Assembly: GCA_007750655.1 (NCBI GenBank)
Contig: CP036290.1
Span: forward strand, 3,906,001 to 3,970,000
DNA length: 64,000 bases
DNA from: Rohdeia mirabilis
GTDB taxonomy: Bacteria; Planctomycetota; UBA1135; GCA-002686595
Direction: 5' to 3'
Shown: one piece after another, positions 10,216 to 19,661 of the stretch
Numbering within the stretch: position 1 is the first letter of the stretch
How the letters are laid out: each line of letters starts with the position of its first letter
Program-made: the position numbers and the translations under genes
Notes under the pieces: generated by a model
The model's input: the letters and a program-made list of their open reading frames with translations, nothing else
What the model was told of the DNA's origin: nothing
Database searches by the model: none

Positions 10216-11907
10216 ATGACTAGTCTCAAAAGCCTGCTCGTTGCAGGCGCATTTACCACCCTCGCCGGTACGGCGATGGCCCAGTCGAGCGATCTGTCGT
10301 TCAACTGGCACACCATCCACAACTCCGATATCGGCTACATCTTCAGCTACCAGGGGCAGTTCGACCTGAACTCGCTCCTCATCCAGGGCGTTCCGAGCAC
10401 GGGCTTCGGCGCGTTCAACAACGTCCGACTCTGCCACGGAATCGATTCGTTCCAGGGCGGCCGTAACCAGTCCGGCTCCTACGAGGTGTCGTTCGTCCGT
10501 ATCACGCAAGGTGCGGGACTCGGAGCCGACATCACGTTCGGTGACATCACGGTGTCCTCCGGTGCGACCGAAGACCTGACGGGCGACATCTGCACGTCGC
10601 CCCTCTTCGACTTCGCTCAGCCGGGCGCTGTCTTCCGTGACGCCGGTACCGTCGTCGTTCCCGACCTCAGCTTCATTCCGGGCACCTGTGGTGTTCTGTC
10701 GGCTGACGTCTACTTCGACTTCTCGAGCGCTCCCGTCACCGGCCCGAACGTCTTCACCGCCACCAGCGGCAAGACGCTCGTCGCCAACGTGATCCTCGAG
10801 ATCCAGATGCCGACGATCCAGATCGTTGCCAACCCGGCCAACTGCCCGGGCTTCAGCAACGGCGGAAACGGCGGCAACGGCGGTAACGGCGGCAACGGCG
10901 GCAACGGCGGCGGCGGCTTCGGCCAAGAGCAGTACTTCACCGCGTCCACCACCGAGTTCCTCGGCGACAACCCGGCCTCGCCGGGCGGTATCGCCGACGG
11001 CAACGCGCTGATGGGCTCCGGTCTGTACGGCGGTGCCAACGCGGTCACCAACGGAACCTTCAACAGCATGCGCTGGGTGACGGCCGGTACCAACGGCTTC
11101 GCTGTTGCCAACACCGGTATGCTCGCGCCCGTCGCGACGCAGTTCTGGCAGGAAATGGTGTTCAGCGGTCTCGCGACCACGACGCCCGCCCTGTGGTCCG
11201 TCCGTAAGGCGGCTTCGACGTCGATCGTCGGCGGCATCCACGGTTCGGCTGGTCCGGACTGGAACGCCACCGCTGGTGACCGCGTCGAGCTTCGTCTCAC
11301 CGACCACCTCGCTGGTGCCCAGGGCTACGCCCTCGGTGTCGGTGCCACGGCTGGTAACCCGAACTTCGCTGGTGCTCCGGCGACCGCTCCGGTCGACGCG
11401 AACCCGTTCCTGTTCGTGAACTTCCCGCTGTTCCTGTGGTCGTCCAGCCCGGCTGTGACGCTTCCCCAGGTCAACGTGTTCACCTGGTCCTCGTGGGAGA
11501 CGGTCAACCTGGCCCTGCCCGAGACCCCCGGCGACACGCTGGTCGGTGTTCAGTCGACGACCCGCGCGGGTAACCAGCTCCTGGCTATCAACGCGTTCTC
11601 CGGCACCCCCGGCTTCAACGGCGACCCGCTGTTCAACTTCATGCTGAACAACGCGCTGCTGACGATCGGTTCGACGTTCCTCCCCTCCTGGGGTCCGACC
11701 GCCGACGGCTTCGCCGGTGCCCTTCAGTCGAACGGCTACGGCACTGCCAACTACGGCATGAGCGCGTCCTCGTCGCTGCCGCTTGCTCCGCAAGCTGCTC
11801 TGGCGGGATCGCACTTCGGTGTGAACGCGGTCACGCTCCAACTGGACGCGACCTTCGTGCTGCAGATTGCTGAGTTCTCGACCGGTCTCACCGTCACCCT
11901 TCACTGA
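10216..11907 (+). CDS. Secreted Gly/Asn-repeat protein, unknown function, codon-biased
   Basis: A 563-residue exported protein I cannot assign to a family. It starts with a signal peptide (MTSLKSLLVAGAFTTLAGTA, cleavage after AMA), then a 190-residue domain with paired cysteines, a Gly/Asn linker made of NGG repeats around residues 214-232, and a 330-residue beta-rich C-terminal domain rich in Ala, Thr, Phe and Asn. No transmembrane segment, protease motif or PEP-CTERM tail is visible. Codon use differs sharply from its neighbours: many GGT, GCT, CGT and GTT codons, suggesting high expression. It is followed by a strong intrinsic terminator and stands alone, so it is probably an abundant envelope or extracellular protein. 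Confidence 0.85.
   Translation: MTSLKSLLVAGAFTTLAGTAMAQSSDLSFNWHTIHNSDIGYIFSYQGQFDLNSLLIQGVPSTGFGAFNNVRLCHGIDSFQGGRNQSGSYEVSFVRITQGAGLGADITFGDITVSSGATEDLTGDICTSPLFDFAQPGAVFRDAGTVVVPDLSFIPGTCGVLSADVYFDFSSAPVTGPNVFTATSGKTLVANVILEIQMPTIQIVANPANCPGFSNGGNGGNGGNGGNGGNGGGGFGQEQYFTASTTEFLGDNPASPGGIADGNALMGSGLYGGANAVTNGTFNSMRWVTAGTNGFAVANTGMLAPVATQFWQEMVFSGLATTTPALWSVRKAASTSIVGGIHGSAGPDWNATAGDRVELRLTDHLAGAQGYALGVGATAGNPNFAGAPATAPVDANPFLFVNFPLFLWSSSPAVTLPQVNVFTWSSWETVNLALPETPGDTLVGVQSTTRAGNQLLAINAFSGTPGFNGDPLFNFMLNNALLTIGSTFLPSWGPTADGFAGALQSNGYGTANYGMSASSSLPLAPQAALAGSHFGVNAVTLQLDATFVLQIAEFSTGLTVTLH
10861..10914 (+). repeat. 9-bp tandem repeat encoding Asn-Gly-Gly
   Basis: Five to six in-frame copies of GGCGGCAAC, with third-base variants, encode the NGG linker between the two domains of the secreted protein. 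The length is probably variable between strains. Confidence 0.85.
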
Positions 11908-11982
11908 TCCACACGGATCGCTGAAGGGCTTGGCATGAGCCAGGCCTGACTGGAACCCCCGGCCGGGTTCCAGACGCGAACG

Positions 11983-12015
11983 CCCTCCTGTCCTTCGGGG
12001 CAGGAGGGTTTCTTC
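11983..12015 (+). terminator. Intrinsic terminator of the secreted-protein gene
   Basis: CCCTCCTG (11983-11990), a 10-base loop, the exact complement CAGGAGGG (12001-12008), then TTTCTTC: a textbook rho-independent terminator 75 bp past the stop at 11907. The remaining non-coding stretch to the psd start at 12587 holds nothing I recognise. Confidence 0.9.
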
Positions 12016-12586
12016 GTGCCCCGAGCGCAGTTGCGGCACGACGCCTCCACAGGGAGCGGCCGACCGAGCCGGCCGTGTGGCCGAGGCCTCCGATCAGCCA
12101 CAGAAAGCGCCCCGCCCTGAGGCCGACATCTCCATGCTCCGGCACGCCGTGCACCACGGCGAACCGCGGCGGCTCGTGGGCAAGGAGGATCGGCTGAACG
12201 GCTGAAAGGCTGAGCAGCGGAGCGGCGACTCGGATCGCGCTCTGCGACGCCGCTCCCCGCTCCGTTGGACGCACGGTCGGCCATGCAGCCCCCGCCCCGA
12301 ACGGGTGGACCACGGACACCGCGGGGGCTCGAACCGCGAGGCCGGGCCTCGCGTCCTGGAACGTGCACCGTCCCCCCGAAACGACGCCTGTGCGCGCCGC
12401 GCGCCTCACCGGCCGCTCAGGCCTCCCGCACACCGGCGAGCACTGGGACCCTGACCGACGGCTCGGCACCGGTCCAGGTGACGCGCGCCACCCCTGAACC
12501 GCCACCCCGAATCGCCCGGTGAGCGCGCACAAGGGCCGGAGTCCGACCGCACACTGTTCGTCCCCGCGCCTTCGCGCTCCGCTGCC

Positions 12587-13378
12587 ATGGACCACCGCCT
12601 GCTCTCGAGTCGCCTGGTCGGCCTACTCGCCGACCTCCCCCTCCCTCGCTTCGCGCGTGCCTTCGCCTGGCGGCGATTCGCATCCGCGGTGGGCGCGAAC
12701 CTCGAGGAGGTCGAGCGCCCGCTCGACGAGTACCGCAGCCTCAACCACTTCTTCGTGCGCCGCCTGGCCCCCGGGCGGCGCAGCTTCCCGACCGACCCCG
12801 TGCTCTTCCCGAGCCCCGTGGACGGGCGGGTGCAGAGCATCGAGCGGATCGGGGGCGAGGGGCACGTCCTCCAGGCCAAAGGCCAGCCCTACGGCGTTCG
12901 CGAACTCCTCGGCCCGGCGGCCCCCGAGCGCCTCGACGGCTGGTGGAGCTGGATCCTCTACCTGTCGCCCCGGGACTACCACCGCGTCCACAGCCCCTTC
13001 GCCGGCCGTCCCCGCTCGATCACGTGGATCGAGGGCGAACGGATCTCCGTCGCCCCCAAGGTCCTCGAGCGCATTCCGCGGGTCTTCGTCCGCAACGCGC
13101 GGGCAGTGGTCGAGATCGAGACCGAGAGCGGCCCGGCCTTCCTGGTCATGGTCGGCGCGCTGAACGTCTCGCGCATCCGACTGGAGGGCGTCGAGACAGG
13201 CGCTTCGACGGTGCCGGCCGGGCTGCACTACGCGGTCGGCGACGAACTCGGCCGCTTCGAGATGGGGTCCACGGTGATCCTGGTGACCCCGCCCGACGGC
13301 CCCGTCCCCTCCGCCGAGCTGGAGCCCGGCCGGGCGGTCCGGCTCGGCGAGACGATCGGACGGTACGCGCCGGCCTGA
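12587..13378 (+). CDS. psd: Phosphatidylserine decarboxylase
   Basis: Pyruvoyl enzyme converting phosphatidylserine to phosphatidylethanolamine in the inner membrane. The 263-residue proenzyme has the catalytic triad motifs: Asp in SPVDGRVQ near residue 80, histidines in SPRDYHRVHSP near residue 135, and the self-cleavage site FEMGSTVIL near residue 225, where Ser becomes the pyruvoyl group. The common site is LGST; here it is MGST. ATG start at 12587. It stands alone; a phosphatidylserine synthase gene is not in the window. Confidence 0.95.
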   Translation: MDHRLLSSRLVGLLADLPLPRFARAFAWRRFASAVGANLEEVERPLDEYRSLNHFFVRRLAPGRRSFPTDPVLFPSPVDGRVQSIERIGGEGHVLQAKGQPYGVRELLGPAAPERLDGWWSWILYLSPRDYHRVHSPFAGRPRSITWIEGERISVAPKVLERIPRVFVRNARAVVEIETESGPAFLVMVGALNVSRIRLEGVETGASTVPAGLHYAVGDELGRFEMGSTVILVTPPDGPVPSAELEPGRAVRLGETIGRYAPA

Positions 13379-13774
13379 CGGTGCCCACGGGGCCGTGGCG
13401 TCGGTCGGCCCCAGCTCGGTCGCCCCAGCTCGGTCGACGAGCGCCGCCTCGATCACTGCGGTCCGCGGCTGGTCGCCGATCGCTCCGATCGAGCGGCCGC
13501 GAACCGGACTCCCGCTCGCGAGGTCCTGACGGACCAACCGGTCAGGGCTTCACGGCGCCATCGGCGTGGGTGGGGCGCGGTGCGGCCGGCGGCCACCGAT
13601 CGGTCTCGGGTGCGGGGGCGCCCACTCCGCTCTCACCGACCTCCGTCGGCCCGACGGACGGAGCCTCGGAACTGGCCGTCGGAACGCGCCCCCACGCCGG
13701 TGCACCCCTCGCGGACCGACACGTGGTCTCGACGCGGAGGTGCTCCAGCAGGACCGAGGACCTCAGCGCCGAGG

Positions 13775-13822
13775 CGGAGCGGCGCCTGGGCGGAGCGGCG
13801 CCTGGGCGGAGCGGCGCCTAGG
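13775..13822. repeat. Three 16-bp tandem repeats running into a stop codon
   Basis: Copies of CGGAGCGGCGCCTGGG at 13775-13790, 13791-13806 and 13807-13822, each centred on the palindrome GGCGCC. The third copy carries one change (CTGGG to CTAGG) that forms the TAG stop of the minus-strand gene ending at 13818. The rest of 13379-13774 is non-coding, with a short CCACGG/CCGTGG hairpin just past psd and a duplicated 14-mer near 13415-13440. Confidence 0.85.
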
Positions 13823-15728
13823 GGTAGACGTAGGCCGCGTCGCGCAGGACGCCGTTCGCCCACTTCAGGAACTCCGAGCGCAGGTAGAAGTACTCGCAGA
13901 TCGTCGTCGAGTCCTCCCAGTCGCGCTCGAGAGCGCCCAGCTCGGCCGAGGTCATGCGCCCGAGGGCGTATCCACCGCTGATGCGCCGCGGTTCGGAGAC
14001 CTCGCCCACGTCGGTGTAGGCGGCCAGGCACTTGACGTAGGAGGTGCCTCGGATGAGCTCGTTGAACTCCGTCTCCCCCATGCGCGTCTCGACGTCGCGC
14101 AGCGTGCCGACCATCAGGCCGCCGCGCAGGCGCTGGGCGTACTCCTGGCCCAGCTCGGTGCCGAACGCCTCGGACATCGTCTTGCTGAGCTCGTCGGTGT
14201 GCGCGCGCACGAGCTGCCTGAAGTCCTGACCGAGGGCGACGCGTCCCTTCATGGTGCGGGCCTTCTCGAGCGCTCCTTCCCAGTCCACACGCCAGCCCTG
14301 ACCTTCGGAGGTCGCAGAGATGTCGAGTGCCGGGAAGTAGGCGAACTCGAGCTGGGGGTTCCAACGCTCGATGAAGAAACGGTTCTTGTTGAAGAAGGGA
14401 CGCTGAACGACTTCGTCGTCCCATCCGGACGGGAGCAGCGCGCGCTGACCGCGCATCAGCCTCTGGGCGACGCGGAAGTGGTGCACCGTCGGATAGCCCT
14501 GGGACTGGGAGGTGAAGACCGTGTCGTTGAGTGCGCCCATCAGTTCGAGGTGCGACTCGGCGGCGCGCTGGAAGTCCTCTTCGTCCGTCCCGAGCATCCC
14601 GGCCGTTCGCAGCTGCTCGCCGAGCACCCGGTACCAGACCAGGTTGACGAGCGAGAGCTGGAGCTGGGCGTCGTCGATCAACTCGCTGATCCGCGGCCAC
14701 ATCTCGCTGACGCGCAGTTCGACCGTTTCGCCACCGTGCAGCCAGGGCGCCACGGGGACCTCGTCGTCGTCCAGATCGGCGAGCGAGATGCGCATGTAGA
14801 CGTCGTCGTCCATCGCCGCGCGATCGAGGAACGTCCAACAGCGCAGGCCCAGGTCGCGGTTGCGCGCGCCCTGCTGGAACGCGGCTTGGAGGGAGACGAT
14901 GCCGCTGAGCTTGTCGAGGTCTTCCTCGCGACCCTCGTAGGTCTCGGCCGAATGGACGCGGTTCCAGATCTCGCGCAGCTGGACCAGGGTGCCCATGGCT
15001 CCCTTGCCACCCTCGATCTCGACGTTCTCGCCGTCCGCTCCGCGCGGGTTCGAGCGCTGCATGTTGAGCAGAATCATCGCCGGCAGGTCGTCCACCGCGC
15101 CGCCGACGACGTTGTAGACCAGTCCGGCGAGCATGCGCCGGTGGGTCTCCTCGGCGACCTCGGGAGGCGTGCGCGTCTGCATCGCCAGTTGGCTGTTGCG
15201 CTCGTCGCGACTCAGGCCGGCGAGCCCCGTCTGGCGCTCGACGAGCTCCTCGTACATCGCCTGGTCGAACTCGTAGGCGTTGCCGCGAGCGAACGACAGC
15301 GCCTTCGCGACCTCCTCGGTCAGGACCGCCAGGTTGTAGCTCTCGAGGACCTCGAGGCAGGCCATGCGACGCAGTTCGTTCTGGGTGATCTTCAGGTCGC
15401 CGATCTCGACCAGGACCGGCGCGTTCAGATCGATCGCGTCCAGGTCCAAGGACCACAGATCGTCCCACGCGACGATCGACTCCGGCGATGCCATCGCCTT
15501 CCACTGGACCATCCGCGTGGTGGTGTTCGGTCGCCCGGGGCGCACGTTGTTGTTGCGCTGCTGGCCGGCCCGCTGGTTGCCCTGTCCCGGCAGGGTGATG
15601 TTCGGCGCGACCGGAACCGTCCCACCGCCTCCGGACCGCTTGGCCGGATCGGAGTTGAGCGTGCGGACCGCGACGAAACCGATGAGTGCGGTCGCCAGGA
15701 GGACGAGGACGAGCAGGATCTGCTTCAT
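13818..15728 (-). CDS. Membrane-anchored protein of unknown function, possible foldase-like
   Basis: A 636-residue protein with one N-terminal membrane helix (MKQILLVLVLLATALIGFVA), then a Gly/Pro/Asn/Arg-rich linker to about residue 75, and a large helical periplasmic region. Residues 100-125 (PVLVEIGDLKITQNELRRMA) resemble the start of SurA/PrsA-type chaperone domains, where a 'V-N-G-x-x-I-T-x-x-E-L' motif is usual, but no parvulin PPIase domain is evident. No catalytic motif is visible. ATG start at 15728. Nothing around it suggests a role; the true two-domain parvulin of this window is at 40563. I would call it a hypothetical protein. Confidence 0.8.
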   Translation of the reverse strand: MKQILLVLVLLATALIGFVAVRTLNSDPAKRSGGGGTVPVAPNITLPGQGNQRAGQQRNNNVRPGRPNTTTRMVQWKAMASPESIVAWDDLWSLDLDAIDLNAPVLVEIGDLKITQNELRRMACLEVLESYNLAVLTEEVAKALSFARGNAYEFDQAMYEELVERQTGLAGLSRDERNSQLAMQTRTPPEVAEETHRRMLAGLVYNVVGGAVDDLPAMILLNMQRSNPRGADGENVEIEGGKGAMGTLVQLREIWNRVHSAETYEGREEDLDKLSGIVSLQAAFQQGARNRDLGLRCWTFLDRAAMDDDVYMRISLADLDDDEVPVAPWLHGGETVELRVSEMWPRISELIDDAQLQLSLVNLVWYRVLGEQLRTAGMLGTDEEDFQRAAESHLELMGALNDTVFTSQSQGYPTVHHFRVAQRLMRGQRALLPSGWDDEVVQRPFFNKNRFFIERWNPQLEFAYFPALDISATSEGQGWRVDWEGALEKARTMKGRVALGQDFRQLVRAHTDELSKTMSEAFGTELGQEYAQRLRGGLMVGTLRDVETRMGETEFNELIRGTSYVKCLAAYTDVGEVSEPRRISGGYALGRMTSAELGALERDWEDSTTICEYFYLRSEFLKWANGVLRDAAYVYP

Positions 15729-16062
15729 GTCCGAAGTACGGGGGGAGAGAGTCGAGCGTGGGAGAGGACCGCCGCCGAGCGGGGCGCGAAAACGTCGTCC
15801 TGGACGCGAGTTCGAGCGTTCGGGCGCGATCCCTCAGGATAGCCGGGAACGTGGGTCGGGGCGTCGACGAGCTCCTGCGAAGAGCCGCCGCCATCCGCGT
15901 CCATCGACCGTCGGGGCCGCTCGAGTCGAGGGCGGAACGCCCGCGCGGGAGCGGTCCCGAGCCTCGAGCACCGCAGGTTGGACCGCCATGGGATGGTCGG
16001 GCCCCCCGATTCGTTCCCGCTCGCCCGTCGAAACCAGCAGATCGCCGCGCTACCGTCGGAGC
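15729..16062. other. Divergent promoter region
   Basis: A 334-bp spacer between two divergent starts (15728 minus, 16063 plus). Apart from short GC-rich inverted repeats I see nothing recognisable; promoters for both genes are expected here. Confidence 0.4.
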
Positions 16063-16671
16063 GTGAGCCGAATCGCGCCGCTCGAACTTCTGGTCGACCT
16101 CTCGATCGCCGTCTGTCGCGGCGACTGGGACGCTCTGCTCGCCCTGCGCGCGGTGCGCCCCCCGGACCGCCGCTTCCGCGAGGCCCTCCTGCAGCTGCAT
16201 CTGTTCGTCGGCTTCCCGCAGGTGGTCGAGGCGTTCGGGCGGCTGGAACGCGCCGGAGGCGTCGGCGCCCCCTCCCCCGAAGAGTCCGAGCTGGAACCGG
16301 ACCTCCCCGACCGCGGCCGCGAGCTCTTCCGCCGGATCTACGGCGACCACGCAGCGCGGGTCGAACAGGCCCTCGGCAGCCACCCACAGCTCCACGGCTG
16401 GGTCCTGGGGCATGCCTACGGCCGCGTCCTCACGCGCGGCGGCCTGGCGACCTTCGAGCGCGAGCTCCTGGCGGTCACGGCCCTGTGTCTGCGCGGTCCC
16501 GCGCGCCAACTGGCCTCCCACCTGCGCGGGGCCCTGGCCTGCGGCGCGACGCGCGCCGAGCTCGAGGAACTCCTGACCCTGCTCGAGGGCCGCCTCGGAC
16601 CCACGGCCGAGCACCTCTCGGCCGCGCGGCAGGCGCTGGAGCGGCTGCCGCTCGAGCCCGAGGCCTCCTGA
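16063..16671 (+). CDS. Carboxymuconolactone decarboxylase (AhpD-fold) family protein
   Basis: The 202-residue product resembles the CMD/AhpD alpha-helical fold: RGRELFRRIYGDHAARVEQAL followed by FERELLAVTALCL, then LASHLRGALACGATRAELEELL, which matches the family pattern of a conserved His followed by Ala, Gly and Glu. The CxxC pair of peroxidase-active AhpD is absent, so a thiol-peroxidase role is unlikely. The substrate cannot be told. The start is the GTG at 16063, the first plausible start in frame. The gene ends one base before the convergent kinase gene. Confidence 0.8.
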   Translation: MSRIAPLELLVDLSIAVCRGDWDALLALRAVRPPDRRFREALLQLHLFVGFPQVVEAFGRLERAGGVGAPSPEESELEPDLPDRGRELFRRIYGDHAARVEQALGSHPQLHGWVLGHAYGRVLTRGGLATFERELLAVTALCLRGPARQLASHLRGALACGATRAELEELLTLLEGRLGPTAEHLSAARQALERLPLEPEAS

Positions 16672-16672
16672 T

Positions 16673-19588
16673 CTAGCGTCCGGCGATCCGAGCCAGTTCG
16701 AAGGCGCGCAGTCCGATCCGCTGGTCGTCCATGTGGCTGCCCAACAGGGCCTCGGCCAACCAGGCGGCCAGCTCTGGGTCGCGCTCGGCCAGCCCGCCGT
16801 CGAGCTCCTCGAGCAGCCGATCCACCCGCGCTCGACGGTCCGGGCCGATGCCCCCGAGGAGTCGGCGCGGGAGACGGTCGATGAGTTCACCGGTCGGACC
16901 TTCCCCGGCGAACGCGTTCGCGGCGCGCGCGTCGTTCCAGATCGAGATCGCGCCCTGGAGATCGCCTTCGAACCAGCGCAGCGACACGCGCGCGAGCCAC
17001 TGCTCGGTCGTGAGGTCGGCCGCGTCCACCGTAGAGAGTCCGCTGAGCCGCTCGAGGTCGCGCAGCGCGAGCGTGCGCGACTTGCCGCCGAGGACGCGCA
17101 TGTTCATGCGATAGGGCTGGCTGCCCTCGCGCACCTCGATCCAGAACCCGTCGCGAACCGGATCGGGCCCGCTCTTGACGACACCCGAGGCGCTCACGCT
17201 CTGCACGACGTAGAAGCTCGCCTCGCTCCCGACGAGCTCGAGCACCGCCTCGCCGGCCGCGTCGAGAACGCCTTCGAGCAGGCCGGCCTCCGCCGACCAC
17301 GCGCGCGCCTCGCTCTCGAGTTCGCGGCGCGCGCTCGCGCTCATCAGCCCGGACGGAATCGCGTCCAGCCTTTCGTCGAACTCGTTCCAGACGCGCTCGA
17401 GGTCGCCGTAGAAGCGGCGCTCGCCGAGGCTGCGGGCGATGGGGCCGCGGCGCAGGTCGGCGTCCGCGCGGGCGCCATTCTCGAGCCGCCTCGCGATGTT
17501 CTCGCGCGTGCGCTCCACCAGCTCCGGCAGGTCGCGGTCGACCTCGAGTCCGTCGGCGCGCAGGCTCTCCTCGCGCACGAGCCCGATCCGTTCCAACTGG
17601 TCCTCGAGGATCGCCGGCAGCGCGACCGCGGGGTCGAGCGGCACATCTGGCCAAGCGGTCTCCTCGAGCCGCTGGGCCTCGAGTCGCAGAACGTCCCGCA
17701 GCGAGCGTTGGCGCGCGATCCACGCATCGTCGAGTTCGTTGCGCCGACTCGCCATGCGCGGCAGGACTTCGTCGGTCGCGTCGGCCAACGCCGCGAGCGG
17801 CAGTCCGGCCGCGGTGAGCCCGGCCTGCTCGACGAGCTCACGCGGCGTGAGCGTGAGGATGCCGCGCGCACTGCGCCAGCGCTCCTCGCGCTCGAGCAGG
17901 TCGACCTGCGGTGCGAGCAGCGCCTCGTAGTGCGAGCGGACGGCGCGCTCGATCGCTGCGACGCGCGCGTCGATGCGAGCTCGAACGCGCTCGTTCAAGC
18001 GCTCGACGCGCGTCGTGAGCGGGAGTCGCGCCTCGGCCGGCAACTCGTCGAACGCGAGCCCGAGCCTCGCGGCGACCACGTCCTCGAACTCGGCGATCTC
18101 GGCCAGAGCAGCGATCTCGTCGTCGAGGGCCAGGTCCTGGTCGATGCGCGTCGCGAGGTCGCGCTCGAGAGCATCGGTCGCGCGCACGAAGCCCTGGACC
18201 AGGTCGCGACGGATCGCGCCCCACTCGAACGCGATCCCGGCCGCCAACGCCTCGTCGCGCACCCGTTCGAGCTCGACGAGGCCCGCGCGCAGGAGCCGCG
18301 GCTCCGCGTCCGCTGCGGCGAGCAGCTCCTTCGCGGGAGCGACGATCAAACCGGGATCGCTGGCCGAACGCCCGGCGTCGATCGACGACTCGGGGCCCCC
18401 ACCCAAGTAGAGACCGAGCGCGACCGCTCCCGCCAGGGCGGCCGCGCCGATCCAGGGCAACGGCCGACGCCAGGGACGCGGATCGGGCTCGAGCGGATCC
18501 AACTCGGAGCGCAGCACCTGCGGAGCGCGGCGTTCGCGCAGTCGTTCGATGTCCGCCAGCAGCGCGTCGGCCGACTGGTAGCGGCGCTCCACGTCGCGCA
18601 CGAGGCACTTGCGCAGCACGAGCGCGAGACCCGGCGAAAGGCCGGGGCGCACCCGCCGCGGATCGGGGACGCTCTGGTGCAGCACCGCCGACAGGACCTC
18701 GGCCGCCGACGAACCGTCGAACGGTGGACGACCGCAGACGGCGTGGAACAGGGTCGCTCCGAGCGCCCACAGGTCCGAGCGCACGTCCACGTCCCGAGGA
18801 TCGCGCGCCTGCTCGGGCGAGATGTAGTGCGGCGTGCCGACGGTGCCGCCCTGGCGGGTCAGCGTCGGGTCGTCGTGACCGACCGCGAGACCGAGGTCCG
18901 CCAGTCGCGCGCGGTAGTGGCGGTTGGCGCCGCGCCCGGTGCGCTCGAGCAGGATGTTCGCGGGCTTGATGTCGCGGTGCACGACGCCGTCCTCCCACAG
19001 GTGCTCGACGGCTTCGCACAGGGGCGCGAACAGCCGCAGGGCCTCGCGTTCGGAGAGCGGTCCGTCGGTGCGCAGGAGCTGTTCGAGCGACGGCCCGTCG
19101 ACGAGCTCCATCGCGAACCACCAACGTCCGTCCACCTGACCCATGTCGATGGCGCCGACCACGTGCGGGTGCGCGAGTCGGGCCATGGTGCGGGCCTCGC
19201 GCTGCAGTCGTTGCACCACCTGCGGGCGCGCGGCGAGTTCGGGGTGCAGCACCTTGACCGCGACCTCGCGCTCGACCGCCAGTTGGACGGCGCGGTAGAC
19301 GGTGCCCGTCGTCCCGCGACCGATGACGCCGTCGATCCGGTAGCCCGGGATCCGCGGCGCGTTCGCCAGTCGCGGGGCCCGCGGGGCGCTCGGGTCGACC
19401 CCCTCGGTCGAGCCGGTGGCGCCCGCGACCGGCGCGATCGACGCATCGCCCACCAGGTCGCTCACAGTGTCGCTCACAGTGTCGCTCGCCGTCTCGCTCG
19501 CGTCCTCCCCCGCCGGCTCACCGCGCGCGCCCCCGGCGGGGTGCGACTCGGGATCGCGGTCGGGTAGGGCTTCGAAGTCGGGCGACAC
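16673..19588 (-). CDS. Receptor-like Ser/Thr protein kinase (Pkn type)
   Basis: Membrane kinase of 971 residues. An acidic, Ser/Thr-rich leader (about 80 residues, with an imperfect SDTV repeat) precedes the kinase domain: glycine loop GVIGRGTTGTVYRAV, catalytic Lys in VAVKVLHPEL, HRDIKPANILLE, DLGLA (the usual DFG is DLG) and GTPHYISPEQARD. One membrane helix follows near residue 380 (LPWIGAAALAGAVALGLYLG), then about 560 residues of charged helices outside the membrane with no domain I recognise. The start is the GTG at 19588, preceded by GGAGA at good spacing. The FHA-domain sigma-54 activator lies immediately upstream, so the two probably signal together. Confidence 0.93.
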   Translation of the reverse strand: MSPDFEALPDRDPESHPAGGARGEPAGEDASETASDTVSDTVSDLVGDASIAPVAGATGSTEGVDPSAPRAPRLANAPRIPGYRIDGVIGRGTTGTVYRAVQLAVEREVAVKVLHPELAARPQVVQRLQREARTMARLAHPHVVGAIDMGQVDGRWWFAMELVDGPSLEQLLRTDGPLSEREALRLFAPLCEAVEHLWEDGVVHRDIKPANILLERTGRGANRHYRARLADLGLAVGHDDPTLTRQGGTVGTPHYISPEQARDPRDVDVRSDLWALGATLFHAVCGRPPFDGSSAAEVLSAVLHQSVPDPRRVRPGLSPGLALVLRKCLVRDVERRYQSADALLADIERLRERRAPQVLRSELDPLEPDPRPWRRPLPWIGAAALAGAVALGLYLGGGPESSIDAGRSASDPGLIVAPAKELLAAADAEPRLLRAGLVELERVRDEALAAGIAFEWGAIRRDLVQGFVRATDALERDLATRIDQDLALDDEIAALAEIAEFEDVVAARLGLAFDELPAEARLPLTTRVERLNERVRARIDARVAAIERAVRSHYEALLAPQVDLLEREERWRSARGILTLTPRELVEQAGLTAAGLPLAALADATDEVLPRMASRRNELDDAWIARQRSLRDVLRLEAQRLEETAWPDVPLDPAVALPAILEDQLERIGLVREESLRADGLEVDRDLPELVERTRENIARRLENGARADADLRRGPIARSLGERRFYGDLERVWNEFDERLDAIPSGLMSASARRELESEARAWSAEAGLLEGVLDAAGEAVLELVGSEASFYVVQSVSASGVVKSGPDPVRDGFWIEVREGSQPYRMNMRVLGGKSRTLALRDLERLSGLSTVDAADLTTEQWLARVSLRWFEGDLQGAISIWNDARAANAFAGEGPTGELIDRLPRRLLGGIGPDRRARVDRLLEELDGGLAERDPELAAWLAEALLGSHMDDQRIGLRAFELARIAGR

Positions 19589-19661
19589 GTCTCTCCATAG
19601 TATCGCCGTCGCCCGCACCTACCGGCTGGCGGTGTCCGAGCGCCGCCGAGGGGCGTGTCCG

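Noticed and set aside
9797..10219. Plus-strand open frame in the 9.3-10.2-kb gap
   Set aside because: Arg/Pro/Thr-rich composition with no start signal; no recognisable domain, and it runs into the signal peptide region of the real gene.
10861..10914. Possible CRISPR-like repeat
   Set aside because: A 9-bp coding repeat encoding Asn-Gly-Gly.
12265..12522. Small open frames between the 12-kb terminator and psd
   Set aside because: Arg/Pro-rich in every frame; no ribosome binding site or conserved pattern.
16733..19567. 944-residue plus-strand frame opposite the kinase
   Set aside because: An antisense shadow: it is His/Arg/Gln-rich, with no domain; the kinase motifs lie on the minus strand.
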